Shown here: positions 13,907-27,817 of the stretch, in pieces
Layout: each line of letters opens with the position of its first letter
Position numbering within the stretch: position 1 is the first letter of the stretch
Assembly: GCA_949752795.1 (NCBI GenBank)
Contig: CATKHW010000421.1
Location: 521,684 to 585,683, forward strand
Direction of reading: 5' to 3'
Length of the DNA stretch: 64,000 nt
DNA from: Hyperoodon ampullatus
Taxonomy: Eukaryota; Chordata; Mammalia; Artiodactyla; Ziphiidae
Translations under genes and position numbers: made by a program
Notes under the pieces: generated by a model
What the model saw: only the letters and a program-made list of their open reading frames with translations
Database searches by the model: none
Told to the model about the DNA's origin: nothing

Positions 13907-15235
13907 ATCACTTCCCACCGGTCAAAAGGGACATCCACAAAATGTGTAAAAACCAGAAAGGCAAGACAGGCTCTGGAGAACAGGGAGCCTTGTTATGCTG
14001 ACGGGCGGGATGTAAATTATCAACTGCCTCTCTGGAGGAGTACATTGTGTTCCCTAAAACAAGTAAAGAACAGAGGTACAGAGCCAAGGGCACTTCCAGT
14101 CTAGGGAATATACCTTGGGAAAACTGAAAATCAAAAAGACACAGCCACCCCAAAATTTAGGGCTGCACTGCTTACAAGGACCTCAACTTGGGTACACCTT
14201 AAATATCCCAGGAAATATAAAAATGGTTCAAAAAATTGTGGTACTTACATACGATGGAATATCCCTCAGCCATGAAATCAATGTCATAAGACCAGTAGCA
14301 GCAAAATGGGTGGATTCAGGTACGAGGATTCTAAGTGAAATAAGTCACACAGAAAAAGAAACTTATCATAAGATATCACTTACGAAGATCCTGTAAACAT
14401 GGCTACACTTGAACTGAGTTAGGAAAGAGAACAGTGTCTCACATTTAGAAAACACTCTTATGCCTGCTTAAGGGGGAAGGAGAGGTGGGGTGATGCATAA
14501 AACCAGAGTTTGATATAAGCACAGGTACCGTTCCAAAAACCAACTATGGAATAGACAAGACCTACACCTTCCTCAGTGAAAGGGACTCAAAACCCCATAT
14601 TTCCCGCAGAGGAATATATCTGACTAGTAAGAATCTTAAAACCTATGTATTGATATGTCTCCGTAAGGGAATCAAGTGTGTCTAGACTGGCATAAACATG
14701 GCAGCGAGAATCAGCTCAAACCCACTATAAAAAGGAATTTCAAAAACAAAACAAAAAAACTGGGAAATTCTTTACAATTCCTTCAGGGTCTCTGATGAAA
14801 CCTGGAATGACCCTATCTACAATTACAGCTGGATGTGGCATAAGGCTAGACACTTTGGACTGAGAGGATTGGTGAGATTGGGAGAACAAATGCAGACCAT
14901 TTAAAGCAATAATGCATGGCACACATTCCATGGGTACCAACTCTCCAGGTTGAAGGGAATATTACTACAGATATAACATGTACGGGAATCCTAGAGAACG
15001 GACACACTGTGAATACGAAAGGTTTCTAAAACTCAACGAATAGTCCCTCTCCTGGTGCTCCGGTTTGACTTTCCATCTGCTTTATTATCAACCTCCCAAC
15101 TTGGAGAGACAGCCCCTTTAACCTCCTGGTTCGCACAGGTTGCCAATTTGGCAGAGGATGAAAGGGAAGAGGGAGAACCAATGAGAGAGTAGCTGTTAGG
15201 CATTTGGACGGGCACATATCACTGTAATTTCCCGG
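12168..15235 (+). repeat. Long duplicated block, right copy (units 8-9)
   Basis: Counterpart of 1-3068. It includes the same degraded palindrome and private sites not found elsewhere in the window. Confidence 0.85.
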
Positions 15236-15645
15236 GAGGAAGAAGAACTAAACAAAGTCTCAGCCACCCACCGGGAATCAGTATAGATCCTGAACCAAAA
15301 TTTTGGACTTGCGGTCAGCTCACCAAAAACGAGTTGAAAAATGGAGCTCAGGGGCACAGCAATTCACAAACTGGCCGAGTAATAAAGGACAACTATCGTC
15401 CAAAAATCTGTTGAGGGAAGGCAATGAGGCGGACTTGAAAGCGAGGCAGAATAGCAGGAAACAGATTTCAAGAGGTACGTTGGAATCGCCTTTAAAGCAC
15501 AGGAAGAGGGGCACAACTTCGACAATGATGCACTTGGCCAAAAAGGGCGTATGCATTTTCTCCTGAATATATTCAGGAGAAAACGCATACGCCCTTTTTG
15601 GCCAAGCAAGCAAGCGGGCAATGCAAATCTGCACTACAAAGAAGT
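13907..15645 (+). repeat. Satellite unit 9 (near-copy of unit 2, then type II)
   Basis: 1,739 bp. It matches unit 2 up to 15235, then switches to the type II wording GGAATCAGTATAGATCC. L1-derived part 14123-14760, relic frame open (14115-14396). The palindrome at 15533-15606 has one mispair (GTATGCA). Confidence 0.95.
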
Positions 15646-17384
15646 ATCACTTCCCACCGGTCAAAAGTGACATCCACAAAATGTGTAAAATCCAGAAAGG
15701 CAAGACAGGCCCTGGAGAACAGGGAGCCTTGTTATGCTGATGGGCGGGATGTAAATTGCCAACTGCCTCTCTGGAGGAGTGCATTGTGTTCCCTAAAAGA
15801 AGTAAAAAACAGAGCTACAGAGCCAAGGGCACTTCCAGTCTAGGGAATATACCTTGGGAAAACTGAAAATCAAAAAGACACAGCCACCCCAAAATTTAGG
15901 GCTGCACTGCTTACAAGGACCTCAACTTGGGTACACCTTAAATATCCCAGGAAATATAAAAATGGTTCAAAAAATTGTGGTACTTACGTACGATGGAATA
16001 TCCCTCAGCCATGAAATCAATGTCATAAGACCAGTAGCAGCAAAATGGGTGGATTCAGGTACGATGATTCTAAGTGAAATTAGTCACACAGAAAAAGAAA
16101 CTTATCATAAGATATCACTTATGAAGATCCTGTAAACATGGCTACACTTGAACTGAGTTAGGAAAGAGAACAGTGTCTCACATTTAGAAAACACTCTTAT
16201 GCCTGCTTAAGGGGGAAGGAGAGGTGGGGTGATGCATAAAACCAGAGTTTGATATAAGCACAGGTACCGTTCCAAAAACCAACTATGGAATAGACAAGAC
16301 CTACACCTTCCTCAGTGAAAGGGACTCAAAACCCCATATTTCCCGCAGAGGAATATATCTGACTAGTAAGAATCTTAAAACCTATGTATTGATATGTCTC
16401 CGTAAGGGAATCAAGTGTGTCTAGACTGGGATAAATATGGCAGCGAGAATCAGCTCAAACCCACTATAAAAAGGAATTTCAAAAATAAAACAAAAAAACT
16501 GGGAAATTCTTTACAATTCCTTCAGGGTCTCTGATGAAACCTGAAATGACCCTATCTACAATGACAGCTGGATGTGGCATAAGGCTGGACACTTGGGACT
16601 GAGAGGATTGGTGAGATTGGGTGAGCAAATGCAGACCCTTTAAAGCAATAATGCATGGCACACATTCCATGGGTCCCAACTCTCCAGGTTGAAGGGAATA
16701 TTACTACAGATATAACATGTACGGGAATCCTAGAGAACGGACACACTGTGAATACGAAAGGTTTCTAAAACTCAACGAATAGTCCCTCTCCTGGTGCTCC
16801 GGTTTGACTTTCCATCTGCTTTATTATCAACCTCCCAACTTGGAGAGACAGCCCCTTTAACCTCCTGGTTCGCACAGGTTGCCAATATGTCAGAGGATGA
16901 AAGGGAAGAGGGAGAACCAATGAGAGAGTAGCTGTTAGGCATTTGGACGGGCACATATCACTGTAATTTCCCAGCAGGAAGAAGAATTAACCAAAGTCTC
17001 AGCCAACCACCGGGAATCAGTATAGATCCTGAACCAAAATTTTGAACTTGCGGTCAGCTCACCAAAAACGAGTTGAAAAATGGAGCTCAGGGGCACAGCA
17101 ATTCACAAACTGGCCGAGTAATAAAGGACAACTATCGTCCAAAAATCTGTTGAGGGAAGGCAACGAGGCGGACTTGAAAGCGAGGCAGAATAGCAGGAAA
17201 CAGATTTCAAGAGGTACGTTGGAATCGCCTTTAAAGCACAGGAAGAGGGGCACAACTTCGACAATGATGCACTTGGCCAAAAAGGGCGTATGCGTTTTCT
17301 CCTGAATATATTCAGGGGAAAACGCATACGCCCTTTTTGGACAAGCAAGCAAGCGGGCAATGCAAATCTCCACTACAAAGAAGT
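15646..17384 (+). repeat. Satellite unit 10 (type II)
   Basis: 1,739 bp. L1-derived part 15862-16499, relic frame open (15854-16135). First unit with the full type II set in the L1 3'UTR and tail (CTGGGATAAATATGG, AAAAATAAAAC, CCTGAAATGACC). The palindrome at 17272-17345 has two mispairs. Confidence 0.95.
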
Positions 17385-19122
17385 ATCACTTCCCACCGGT
17401 CAAAAGGGACATCCACAAAATGTGTAAAAACCAGAAAGGCAAGACTGGTACTGGAGAACAGGGAGCCTTGTTATGCTGATGGACGGGATGTAAATTGCCA
17501 ACTGCCTCTCTGGAGGAGTGCATTGTGTTCCCTAAAACAAGTAAACAACAGAGCTACAGAGCCAAGGGCACTTCCAGTCTAGGGAATATACCTGGGAAAA
17601 ATTGAAAATCAATAAGACAGAGCCACCCCAAAATTTTGGGCAGCACTGCTTACAAGGACCTCAACTTGGGTACACCTTAAATATCCCAGGAAATATAAAA
17701 ATGGTCCAAAAAATTGTGGTACTTACATACGATGGAATATCCCTCAGCCATGAAATCAATGTCATAAGACCAGTAGCAGCAAAATGGGTGGATTCAGGTA
17801 CGATGATTCTAAGTGAAATAAGTCACACAGAAAAAGAAACTTATCATAAGTTATCACTTATGAAGATCCTGTAAACATGGCTACACTTGAACTGAGTTAG
17901 GAAATAGAACAGTGTCTCACATTTAGAAAACACTCTTATGCCTGCTTAAGGGGGAAGGAGAGGTGGGGTGATGCATAAAACCAGAGTTTGATATAAGCAC
18001 AGGTACCGTTCCAAAAACCAACTATGGAATAGACAAGACCTACACCTTCCTCAGTGAAAGGGACTCAAAACCCCATATTTCCCGCAGAGGAATATATCTG
18101 ACTAGTAAGAATCTTAAAACCTATGTATTGATATGTCTCCGTAAGGGAATCAAGTGTGTCTAGAATGGCATAAATATGGCAGCGAGAATCAGCTCAAACC
18201 CACTATAAAAAGAAATTTCAAAAATAAAACAAAAAAACTGGGAAATTCTTTACAATTCCTTCAGGGTCTCTGATGAAACCTGAAATGACCCTATCTACAA
18301 TGACAGCTGTATGTGGCATAAGGCTGGACACCTGGGTCTGAGAGGATTGGTGAGATTGGGTGAGCAAATGCAGACCCTTTAAAGCAATAATGCATGGCAC
18401 ACATTCCATGGGTCCCAACTCTCCAGGTTGAAGGGAATATTATTACAGATATAACATGTACGGGAATCCTAGAGAACGGACACACTGTGAATACGAAAGG
18501 TTTCTAAAACTCAACGAATAGTCCCTCTCCTGGTGCTCCGGTTTGACTTTCCATCTGCTTTATTATCAACCTCCCAACTTGGAGAGACAGCCCCTTTAAC
18601 CTCCTGGTTCGCACAGGTTGCCAATTTGGCAGAGGATGAAAGGGAAGAGGGAGAACCAATGAGAGAGTAGCTGTTAGGCATTTGGACGGGCACATATCAC
18701 TGTAATTTCCCGGCAAGAAGAAGAATTAACCAAAGTCTCAGCCAACCACCGGGAATCAGTATAGATCCTGAACCAAAATTTTGGACTTGCGGTCAGCTCA
18801 CCAAAAACGAGTTGAAAAATGGAGCTCAGGGGCACAGCAATTCACAAACTGGCCGAGTAATAAAGGACAACTATCGTCCAAAAATCTGTTGAGGGAAGGC
18901 AATGAGGCGGACTTGAAAGCGAGGCAGAATAGCAGGAAACAGATTTCAAGAGGTACGTTGGAATCGCCTTTAAAGCACAGGAAGGGGGCACAACTTCGAC
19001 AATGATACACTTGGCCAAAAAGGGCATATGCGTTTTCTCCTGAATATATTCAGGAGAAAACGCATAAGCCCTTTTTGGCCAAGCAAGCAAGCGGGCAATG
19101 CAAATCTGCACTACAAAGAAGT
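17385..19122 (+). repeat. Satellite unit 11 (type II)
   Basis: 1,738 bp, one base lost in GGAAGGGGGC near 18984. L1-derived part 17601-18238. It shares GACTGGT, ATGGACGGG and AAATTTTGGGC with unit 17, six units away. In the palindrome at 19010-19083 the same paired position is mutated in both arms. Confidence 0.95.
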
Positions 19123-20861
19123 ATCACTTCCCACCGGTCAAAAGGGACATCCACAAAATGTGTAAAAACCAGAAAGGCAAGACAGGCCCTGGAGAACAGG
19201 GAGCCTTGTTATGCTGATGGGCAGGATGTAATTTGCCAACTGCCTCTCTGGAGGAGTGCATTGTGTTCCCTAAAACAAGTAAACAACAGAGCTACAGAGC
19301 CAAGGGCACTTCCAGTCTAGGGAATATACCTTGGGAAAACTGAAAATCAAAAAGACACAGCCACCCCAAAATTTAGGGCTGCACTGCTTACAAGGACCTC
19401 AACTTGGGTACACCTTAAATATCCCAGGAAATATAAAAATGGTTCAAAAAATTGTGGTACTTACGTACGATGGAATATCCCTCAGCCATGAAATCAATGT
19501 CATAAGACCAGTAGCAGCAAAATGGGTGGATTCAGGTACGATGATTCTAAGTGAAATAAGTCACACAGAAAAAGAAACTTATCATAAGATATCACTTATG
19601 AAGATCCTGTAAACATGGCTACACTTGAACTGAGTTAGGAAAGAGAACAGTGTCTCACATTTAGAAAACACTCTTATGCCTGCTTAAGGGGGAAGGAGAG
19701 GTGGGGTGATGCATAAAACCAGAGTTTGATATAAGCACAGGTACCGTTCCAAAAACCAACTATGGAATAGACAAGACCTACACCTTCCTCAGTGAAAGGG
19801 ACTCAAAACCCCATATTTCCCGCAGAGGAATATATCTGACTAGTAAGAATCTTAAAACCTATGTATTGATATGTCTCCGTAAGGGAATCAAGTGTGTCTA
19901 GACTGGGAAAAATATGGCAGCGAGAATCAGCTCAAACCCACTATAAAAAGAAATTTCAAAAATAAAATAAAAAAACTGGGAAATTCTTTACAATTCCCTC
20001 AGGGTCTCTGATGAAACCTGAAATGACCCTATCTACAATGACAGCTGTATGTGGCATAAGGCTGGACACCTGGGACTGAGAGGATTGGTGAGATTGGGTG
20101 AGCAAATGCAGACCCTTTAAAGCAATAATGCATGGCACACATTCCATGGGTCCCAACTCTCCAGGTTGAAGGGAATATTATTACAGATATAACATGTACG
20201 GGAATCCTAGAGAACGGACACACTGTGAATACGAAAGGTTTCTAAAACTCAACGAATAGTCCCTCTCCTGGTGCTCCGGTTTGACTTTCCATCTGCTTTA
20301 TTATCAACCTCCCAACTTGGAGAGACAGCCCCTTTAACCTCCTGGTTCGCACAGGTTGCCAATATGGCAGAGGACGAAAGGGAAGAGGGAGAACCAATGA
20401 GAGAGTAGCTGTTAGGCATTTGGACGGGCACATATCACTGTAATTTCCCAGCAGGAAGAAGAATTAACCAAAGTCTCAGCCACCCACCGGGAATCAGTAT
20501 AGATCCTGAACCAAAATTTTGAACTTGCGGTCAGCTCACCAAAAACGAGTTGAAAAATGGAGCTCAGGGGCACAGCAATTCACAAACTGGCCAAGTAATA
20601 AAGGACAACTATCGTCCAAAAATCTGTTGAGGGAAGGCAACGAGGCGGACTTGAAAGCGAGGCAGAATAGCAGGAAACAGATTTCAAGAGGTACGTTGGA
20701 ATCGCCTTTAAAGCACAGGATGAGGGGCACAACTTCGACAATGATGCACTTGGCCAAAAAGGGCGTATGCGTTTTCTCCTGAATATATTCAGGAGAAAAC
20801 GCATACGCCCTTTTTGGCCAAGCAAGCAAGCGGGCAATGCAAATCTGCACTACAAAGAAGT
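19123..20861 (+). repeat. Satellite unit 12 (type II)
   Basis: 1,739 bp. L1-derived part 19339-19976, relic frame open (19331-19612). GACAGCTGTATG and ATTATTACAG are shared with unit 11, and the AAAATAAAATAAAA tail with unit 20. The palindrome at 20749-20822 is perfect. Confidence 0.95.
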
Positions 20862-22601
20862 ATCACTTCCCACCGGTCAAAAGGGACATCCACAAAATGT
20901 GTAAAAACCAGAAAGGCAAGACAGGCCCTGGAGAACAGGGAGCCTTGTTATGCTGATGGGCGGGATGTAAATTGCCAACTGCCTCTCTGGAGGAGTGCAT
21001 TGTGTTCCCTAAAACAAGTAAACAACAGAGCTACAGAGCCAATGGCACTTCCAGTCTAGGGAATATACCTGGGAAAAACAGAAAATCAATAAGACAGAGC
21101 CACCCCAAAATTTAGGGCTGCACTGCTTACAATGACCTCAACTTGGGTACACCTTAAATATCCCAGGAAATATAAAATTGGTTCAAAAAATTGTGGTACT
21201 TACGTACGATGGAATATCCCTCAGCCATGAAATCAATGTCATAAGACCAGTAGCAGCAAAATGGGTGGATTCAGGTACGATGATTCTAAGTGAAATAAGT
21301 CACAGAGAAAAAGAAAGTTATCATAAGTTATCACTTATGAAGATCCTGTAAACATGGCTACACTTGAACTGAGTTAGGAAAGAGAACAGTGTCTCACATT
21401 TAGAAAACACTCTTATGCCTGCTTAAGGGGAAAGGAGAGGTGGGGTGATGCATAAAACCAGAGTTTGATATAAGCACAGGTACCGTTCCAAAAACCAACT
21501 ATGGAATAGACAAGACCTACACCTTCCTCAGTGAAAGGGACTCAAAACCCCATATTTCCCGCAGAGGAATATATCTGACTAGTAAGAATCTTAAAACCTA
21601 TGTATTGATATGTCTCCGTAAGGGAATCAAGTGTGTCTAGACAGGCATAAACATGGCAGCGAGAAGCAGCTCAAACCCACTATAAAAAGGAATTTCAAAA
21701 ACAAAACAAAAAAAACTGGGAAATTCTTTACAATTCCTTCAGGGTCTCTGATGAAACCTGAAATGACCCTATCTACAATGACAGCTGGATGTGGCATAAG
21801 GCTGGACACTTGGGACTGAGAGGATTGGTGAGATTGGGTGAGCAAATGCAGACCCTTTAATGCAATAATGCATGGCACACATTCCATGGGTCCCAACTCT
21901 CCAGGTTGAAGGGAATATTACTACAGATATAACATGTACGGGAATCCTAGAGAACGGACACACTGTGAATAAGAAAGGTTTCTAAAACACAACGAATAGT
22001 CCCTCTCCTGGTGCTCCGGTTTGACTTTCCATCTGCTTTATTATCAACCTCCCAACTTGGAGAGACAGCCCCTTTAACCTCCTGGTTCGCACAGGTTGCC
22101 AATTTGGCAGAGGATGAAAGGGAAGAGGGAGAACCAATGAGAGAGTAGCTGTTAGGCATTTGGCCGGGCACATATCACTGTAATTTCCCAGCAGGAAGAA
22201 GAATTAACCAAAGTCTCAGCCACCCACCGGGAATCAGTATAGATCCTGAACCAAAATTTTGGACTTGCGGTCAGCTCACCAAAAACGAGTTGAATAATGG
22301 AGCTCAGGGGCACAGCAATTCACAAACTGGCCGAGTAATAAAGGACAACTATCATCCAAAAATCTGTTGAGGGAAGGCAATGAGGCGGAATTGAAAGCGT
22401 GGCAGAATAGCAGGAAACAGATTTCAAGAGGTACGTTGGAATCACCTTTAAAGCACAGGAAGAGGGGCACAACTTCGACAATGATGCACTTGGCCAAAAA
22501 GGGTGTATGCGTTTTCTCCTGAATATATTCAGGAGAAAACGCATACGCCCTTTTTGGCCAAGCAAGCAAGCGGGCAATGCAAATCTGCACTACAAAGAAG
22601 T
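20862..22601 (+). repeat. Satellite unit 13 (type II)
   Basis: 1,740 bp. The extra base lengthens the final A run to eight (21708-21715), as in unit 26. L1-derived part 21078-21716. The relic is interrupted by TGA in TTACAATGACC, the same change as in unit 27. The palindrome at 22489-22562 has one mispair. Confidence 0.95.
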
Positions 22602-24340
22602 ATCACTTCCCACCAGTCAAAAGGGACATCCACAAAATGTGTAAAAACCAGAAAGGCAAGACAGGCCCTGGAGAACAGGGTGCCTTGTTATGCTGATGGG
22701 CGGGATGTAAATTGCCAACTGCCTCTCTGGAGGAGTGCATTGTGTTCCCTAAAACAAGTAAACAACAGAGCTACAGAGCCAAGGGCACTTCCAGTCTAGG
22801 GAATATACCTTGGGAAAACTGAAAATCAAAAAGACACAGCCACCCCAAAATTTAGGGCTGCACTGCTTACAAGGACCTCAACTTGGGTACACCTTAAATA
22901 TCCAAGGAAATATAAAAATGGTTCAAAAAATTGTGGTACTTACGTACGATGGAATATCCCTCAGCCATGAAATCAATGTCATAAGACCAGTAGCAGCAAA
23001 ATGGGTGGATTCAGGTACGATGATTCTAAGTGAAATAAGTCACACAGAAAAAGAAACTTATCATAAGATATCACTTATGAAGATCCTGTAAACATGGCTA
23101 CACTTGAACTGAGTTAGGAAAGAGAACAGTGTCTCACATTTAGAAAACACTCTTATTCCTGCTTAAGGGGGAAGGAGAGGTGGGGTGATGCATAAAACCA
23201 GAGTTTGATATAAGCACAGGTACCGTTCCAAAAACCAACTATGGAATAGACAAGACCTACACCTTCCTCAGTGAAAGGGACTCAAAACCCCATATTTCCC
23301 GCAGAGGAATATATCTGACTAGTAAGAATCTTAAAACCTATGTATTGATATGTCTCCGTAAGGGAATCAAGTGTGTCTAGACTGGCAGAAACATGGCAGC
23401 GAGAATCAGCTCAAACCCACTATAAAAAGGAATTTCAAAAACAAAACAAAAAAACTGGGAAATTCTTTACAATTCCTTCAGGGTCTCTGATGAAACCTGG
23501 AATGACCCTATCTACAACGACAGCTGGATGTGGCATAAGGCTGGACACTTGGGACTGAGAGGATTGGTGAGATTGGGTGAACAAATGCAGACCATTTAAA
23601 GCAATAATGCATGGCACCCATTCCATGGGTCCCAACTCTCCAGGTTGAATGGAATATTACTACAGTTATAACATGTACGGGAAACCTAGAGAATGGACAC
23701 ACTGTGAATACGAAAGGTTTCTAAAACTCAACGAATAGTCCCTCTCCTGGTGCTCCGGTTTGACTTTCCATCTGCTTTACTATCAACCTCCCAACTTGGA
23801 GAGACAGCCCCTTTAACCTCCTGGTTCGCACAGGTTGCCAATTTGGCAGAGGATGAAAGGGAAGAGGGAGAACCAATGAGAGAGTAGCTGTTAGGCATTT
23901 GGACAGACACATATCACTGTAATTTCCCGGCAGGAAGAAGAATTAACCAAAGTCTCAGGCCCCCACCGGGAACCAGTATAGGTCCAGAACCAAAATTTTG
24001 GACTTGCGGTCAGCTCACCAAAAACGAGTTGAATAATGGAGCTCAGGGGCACAGCATTTCACAAACTGGCCGAGTAATAAAGGACAACTATCGTCCAAAA
24101 ATCTGTTGAGGGAAGGCAACGAGGCGGACTTGAAAGCGAGGCAGAATAGCAGGAAACAGATTTCAAGAGGTACGTTGGAATCGCCTTTAAAGCACAGGAA
24201 GAGGGGCACAACTTCGACAATGATGCACTTGGCCAAAAAGGGCGTATGCGTTTTCTCCTGAATACATTCAGGAGAAAACGCATACGCCCTTTTTGGCCAA
24301 GCAAGCAAGCAGGCAATGCAAATCTGCACTACAAAGAAGT
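22602..24340 (+). repeat. Satellite unit 14 (type I)
   Basis: 1,739 bp. L1-derived part 22818-23455, relic frame open (22810-23091). With unit 15 it shares CTGGCAGAAACATGG, GGACAGACAC, CAGGCCCCCACC and a central AATACATT that breaks the palindrome (24228-24301) at one position. Confidence 0.95.
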
Positions 24341-26079
24341 ATCACTTCCCACCGGTCAAAAGGGACATCCACAAAATGTGTAAAAACCAGAAAGGCAAGA
24401 CAGGCCCTGGAGAACAGGGAGCCTTGTTATGCTGATGGGCGGGATGTAAATTGCCAACTGCCTCTCTGGAGGAGTGCATTGTGTTCCCTAAAACATGTAA
24501 ACAACAGAGCTACAGAGCCAAGGGCACTTCCAGTCTAGGGAATATACCTTGGGAAAACTGAAAATCAAAAAGACACAGCCACCCCAAAATTTAGGGCTGC
24601 ACTGCTTATAAGGACCTAAACTTGGGTACACCTTAAATATCCCAGGAAATATAAAAATGGTTCAAAAAATTGTGGTACTTACGTACGATGGAATATCCCT
24701 CACCCATGAAATCAATGTCATAAGACCAGTAGCAGCAAAATGGGTGGATTCAGGTACGATGATTCTAAGTGAAATAAGTCACAGAGAAAAAGAAACTTAT
24801 CATAAGATATCACTTATGAAGATCCTGTAAACATGGCTACACTTGAACTGAGTTAGGAAAGAGATCAGTGTCTCACATTTAGAAAGTACTCTTATGCCTG
24901 CTTAAGGGGGAAGGAGAGGTGGGGTGATGCATAAAAACAGAGTTTGATATAAGCACAGGTACCATTCCAAAAACCAACTATGGAATAGACAAGACCTACA
25001 CCTTCCTCAGTGAAAGGGACTCAAAACCCCATATTTCCCGCAGAGGAATATATCTGACTAGTAAGAATCTTAAAACCTATGTATTGATATGTCTCCGTAA
25101 GGGAATCAAGTGTGTCTAGACTGGCAGAAACATGGCAGCGAGAATCAGCTCAAACCCACTATAAAAAGGAATTTCAAAAACAAAACAAAAAAACTGGGAA
25201 ATTCTTTACAATTCCTTCAGGGTCTCTGATGAAACCTGGAATGACCCTATCTACAACGACAGCTGGATGTGGCATAAGGCTGGACACTAGGGACTGAGAG
25301 GATTGGTGAGATTGGGTGAACAAATGCAGACCCTTTAAAGCAATAATGCATGGCACCCATTCCATGGGTCCCAACTCTCCAGGTTGAAGGGAATATTACT
25401 ACAGTTATAACATGTACGGGAAACCTAGAGAACGGACACACTGTGAATACGAAAGGTTTCTAAAACTCAACGAATAGTCCCTCTCCTGGTGCTCCGGTTT
25501 GACTTTCCATCTGCTTTACTATCAACCTCCCAACTTGGAGAGACAGCCCCTTTAACCTCCTGGTTCGCACAGGTTGCCAATTTGGCAGAGGATGAAAGGG
25601 AAGAGGGAGAACCAATGAGAGAGTAGCTGTTAGGCATTTGGACAGACACATATCACTGTAATTTCCCGGCAGGAAGAAGAATTAACCAAAGTCTCAGGCC
25701 CCCACCGGGAACCAGTATAGGTCCTGAACCAAAATTTTGGACTTGCGGTCAGCTCACCAAAAACGAGTTGAAAAATGGAGCTCAGGGGCACAGCAATTCA
25801 CAAACTGGCCGAGTAATAAAGGACAACTATCGTCCAAAAATCTGTTGAGGGAAGGCAACGAGGCGGACTTGAAAGCGAGGCAGAATAGCAGGAAACAGAT
25901 TTCAAGAGGTACGTTGGAATCGCCTTTAAAGCACAGGAAGAGGGGCACAACTTCGACAATGATGCACTTGGCCAAAAAGGGCGTATGCGTTTTCTCCTGA
26001 ATACATTCAGGAGAAAACGCATACGCCCTTTTTGGCCAAGCAAGCAAGCGGGCAATGCAAATCTGCACTACAAAGAAGT
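24341..26079 (+). repeat. Satellite unit 15 (type I)
   Basis: 1,739 bp. L1-derived part 24557-25194. The relic is stopped early by TAA in GCTTATAAGG near 24607. The palindrome at 25967-26040 has the unit 14 mispair at its centre. It carries AGAAAGTACTC, otherwise seen only in units 1 and 8. Confidence 0.95.
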
Positions 26080-27817
26080 ATCACTTCCCACCGGTCAAAA
26101 GGGACATCCACAAAATGTGTAAAAACCAGAAAGGCAAGACAGGCCCTGGAGAACAGGGAGCCTTGTTATGCTGATGGGCGGGATGTAAATTGCCAACTGC
26201 CTCTCTGGAGGAGTGCATTGTGTTCCCTAAAACAAGTAAACAACAGAGCTACAGAGCCAAGGGCACTTCCAGTCTAGGGAATATACCTTGGGAAAACTGA
26301 AAATCAAAAAGACACAGCCACCCCAAAATTTAGGGCTGCACTGCTTACAAGGACCTCAACTTGGGTACACCTTAAATATCCCAGGAAATATAAAAATGGT
26401 TCAAAAAATTATGCTACTTACGTACGATGGAATATCCCTCGGCCATGAAATCAATGTCATAAGACCAGTAGCAGCAAAATGGGTGGATTCAGGTACGATG
26501 ATTCTAAGTGAAATAAGTCACAGAGAAAAAGAAACTTATCATAAGATATCACTCATGAAGATCCTGTAAACATGGCTACACTTGAACTGAGTTAGGAAAG
26601 AGAACAGTGTCTCACATTTAGAAAACACTCTTATGCCTGCTTAAGGGGGAAGGAGAGGTGGGGTGCTGCATAAAACCAGAGTTTGATATAAGCAGAGGTA
26701 CCGTTCCAAAAACCAACTATGGAATAGGCAAGACCTACACCTTCCTCAGTGAAAGGTACTCAAAACCCCATATTTCAAGCAGAGGAATATATCTGACTAG
26801 TAAGAATCTTAAAACCTATGTCTTGATATGTCTCTGTAAGGGAATCAAGTATGTCTAGACTGGCATAAACATGGCAGCGAGAATCAGCTCAAACACACTA
26901 TAAAAAGGAATTTCAAAAACAAAACAAAAAAACTGGGAAATTCTTTACAATTCCTTCAGAGTCTCTGATGAAACCTGGAATGACCCTATCTACAATGACA
27001 GCTTGATGTGGCATAAGGCGGGACACTTGGACTGAGAGGATTGGTGAGATTGGGTGAACAAATGCAGAACCTTTAAAGCATTAATGCATGGCACCCATTC
27101 CATGGGTCCGAACTCTCCAGGTTGAAGGGAATATTACTACAGTTATAACATGTACGGGAAACCTAGAGAACGGACACACTGTGAATATGAAAGGTTTCTA
27201 AAACTCAACGAATAGTCCCTCTCCTGGTGCTCCGGTTTGACTTTCCACCTGCTTTACTATCAACCTCCCAACTTGGAGAGACAGCCTCTTTAACCTCCTG
27301 GTTCGCAAAGGTTGCCAATTTGGCAGAGGATGAAAGGGAAGAGGGAGAACCAATGAGAGAGTAGCTGTTAGGCATTTGGACGGGCACATATCACTGTAAT
27401 TTCCCGGCAGGAAGATGAATTAACCAAAGTCTCAGCCCCCCACCGGGAACCAGCAGAAGTCCTGAACCAAAATTTTGGACTTGCGGTCAGCTCACCAAAA
27501 ACGAGTTGAAAAATGGAGCTCAGGGGCACAGCAATTCACAAACTGGTCGAGTAATAAAGGACAACTATCGTCCAAAAATCTGTTGAGGGAAGGCAACGAG
27601 GCAGACTTGAAAGCGAGGCAGAATAGCAGGAAACAGATTTCAAGAGGTACGTTGGAATCGCCTTTAAAGCACAGGAAGAGGGGCACAACTTCGACAATGA
27701 TGCACTTGGCCAAAAAGGGCGTATGCGTTTTCTCCTGAATATATTCAGGAGAAAACGCATACGCCCTTTTTGGCCAAGCAAGCAAGCGGGCAATGCATAT
27801 CTCCACTACAAAGAAGT
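26080..27817 (+). repeat. Satellite unit 16 (type I)
   Basis: 1,738 bp, one base lost near 27028 (CACTTGGACTG). L1-derived part 26296-26933, relic frame open (26288-26569). The octamer after the palindrome is mutated to ATGCATAT. The palindrome at 27705-27778 is perfect. Confidence 0.95.
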
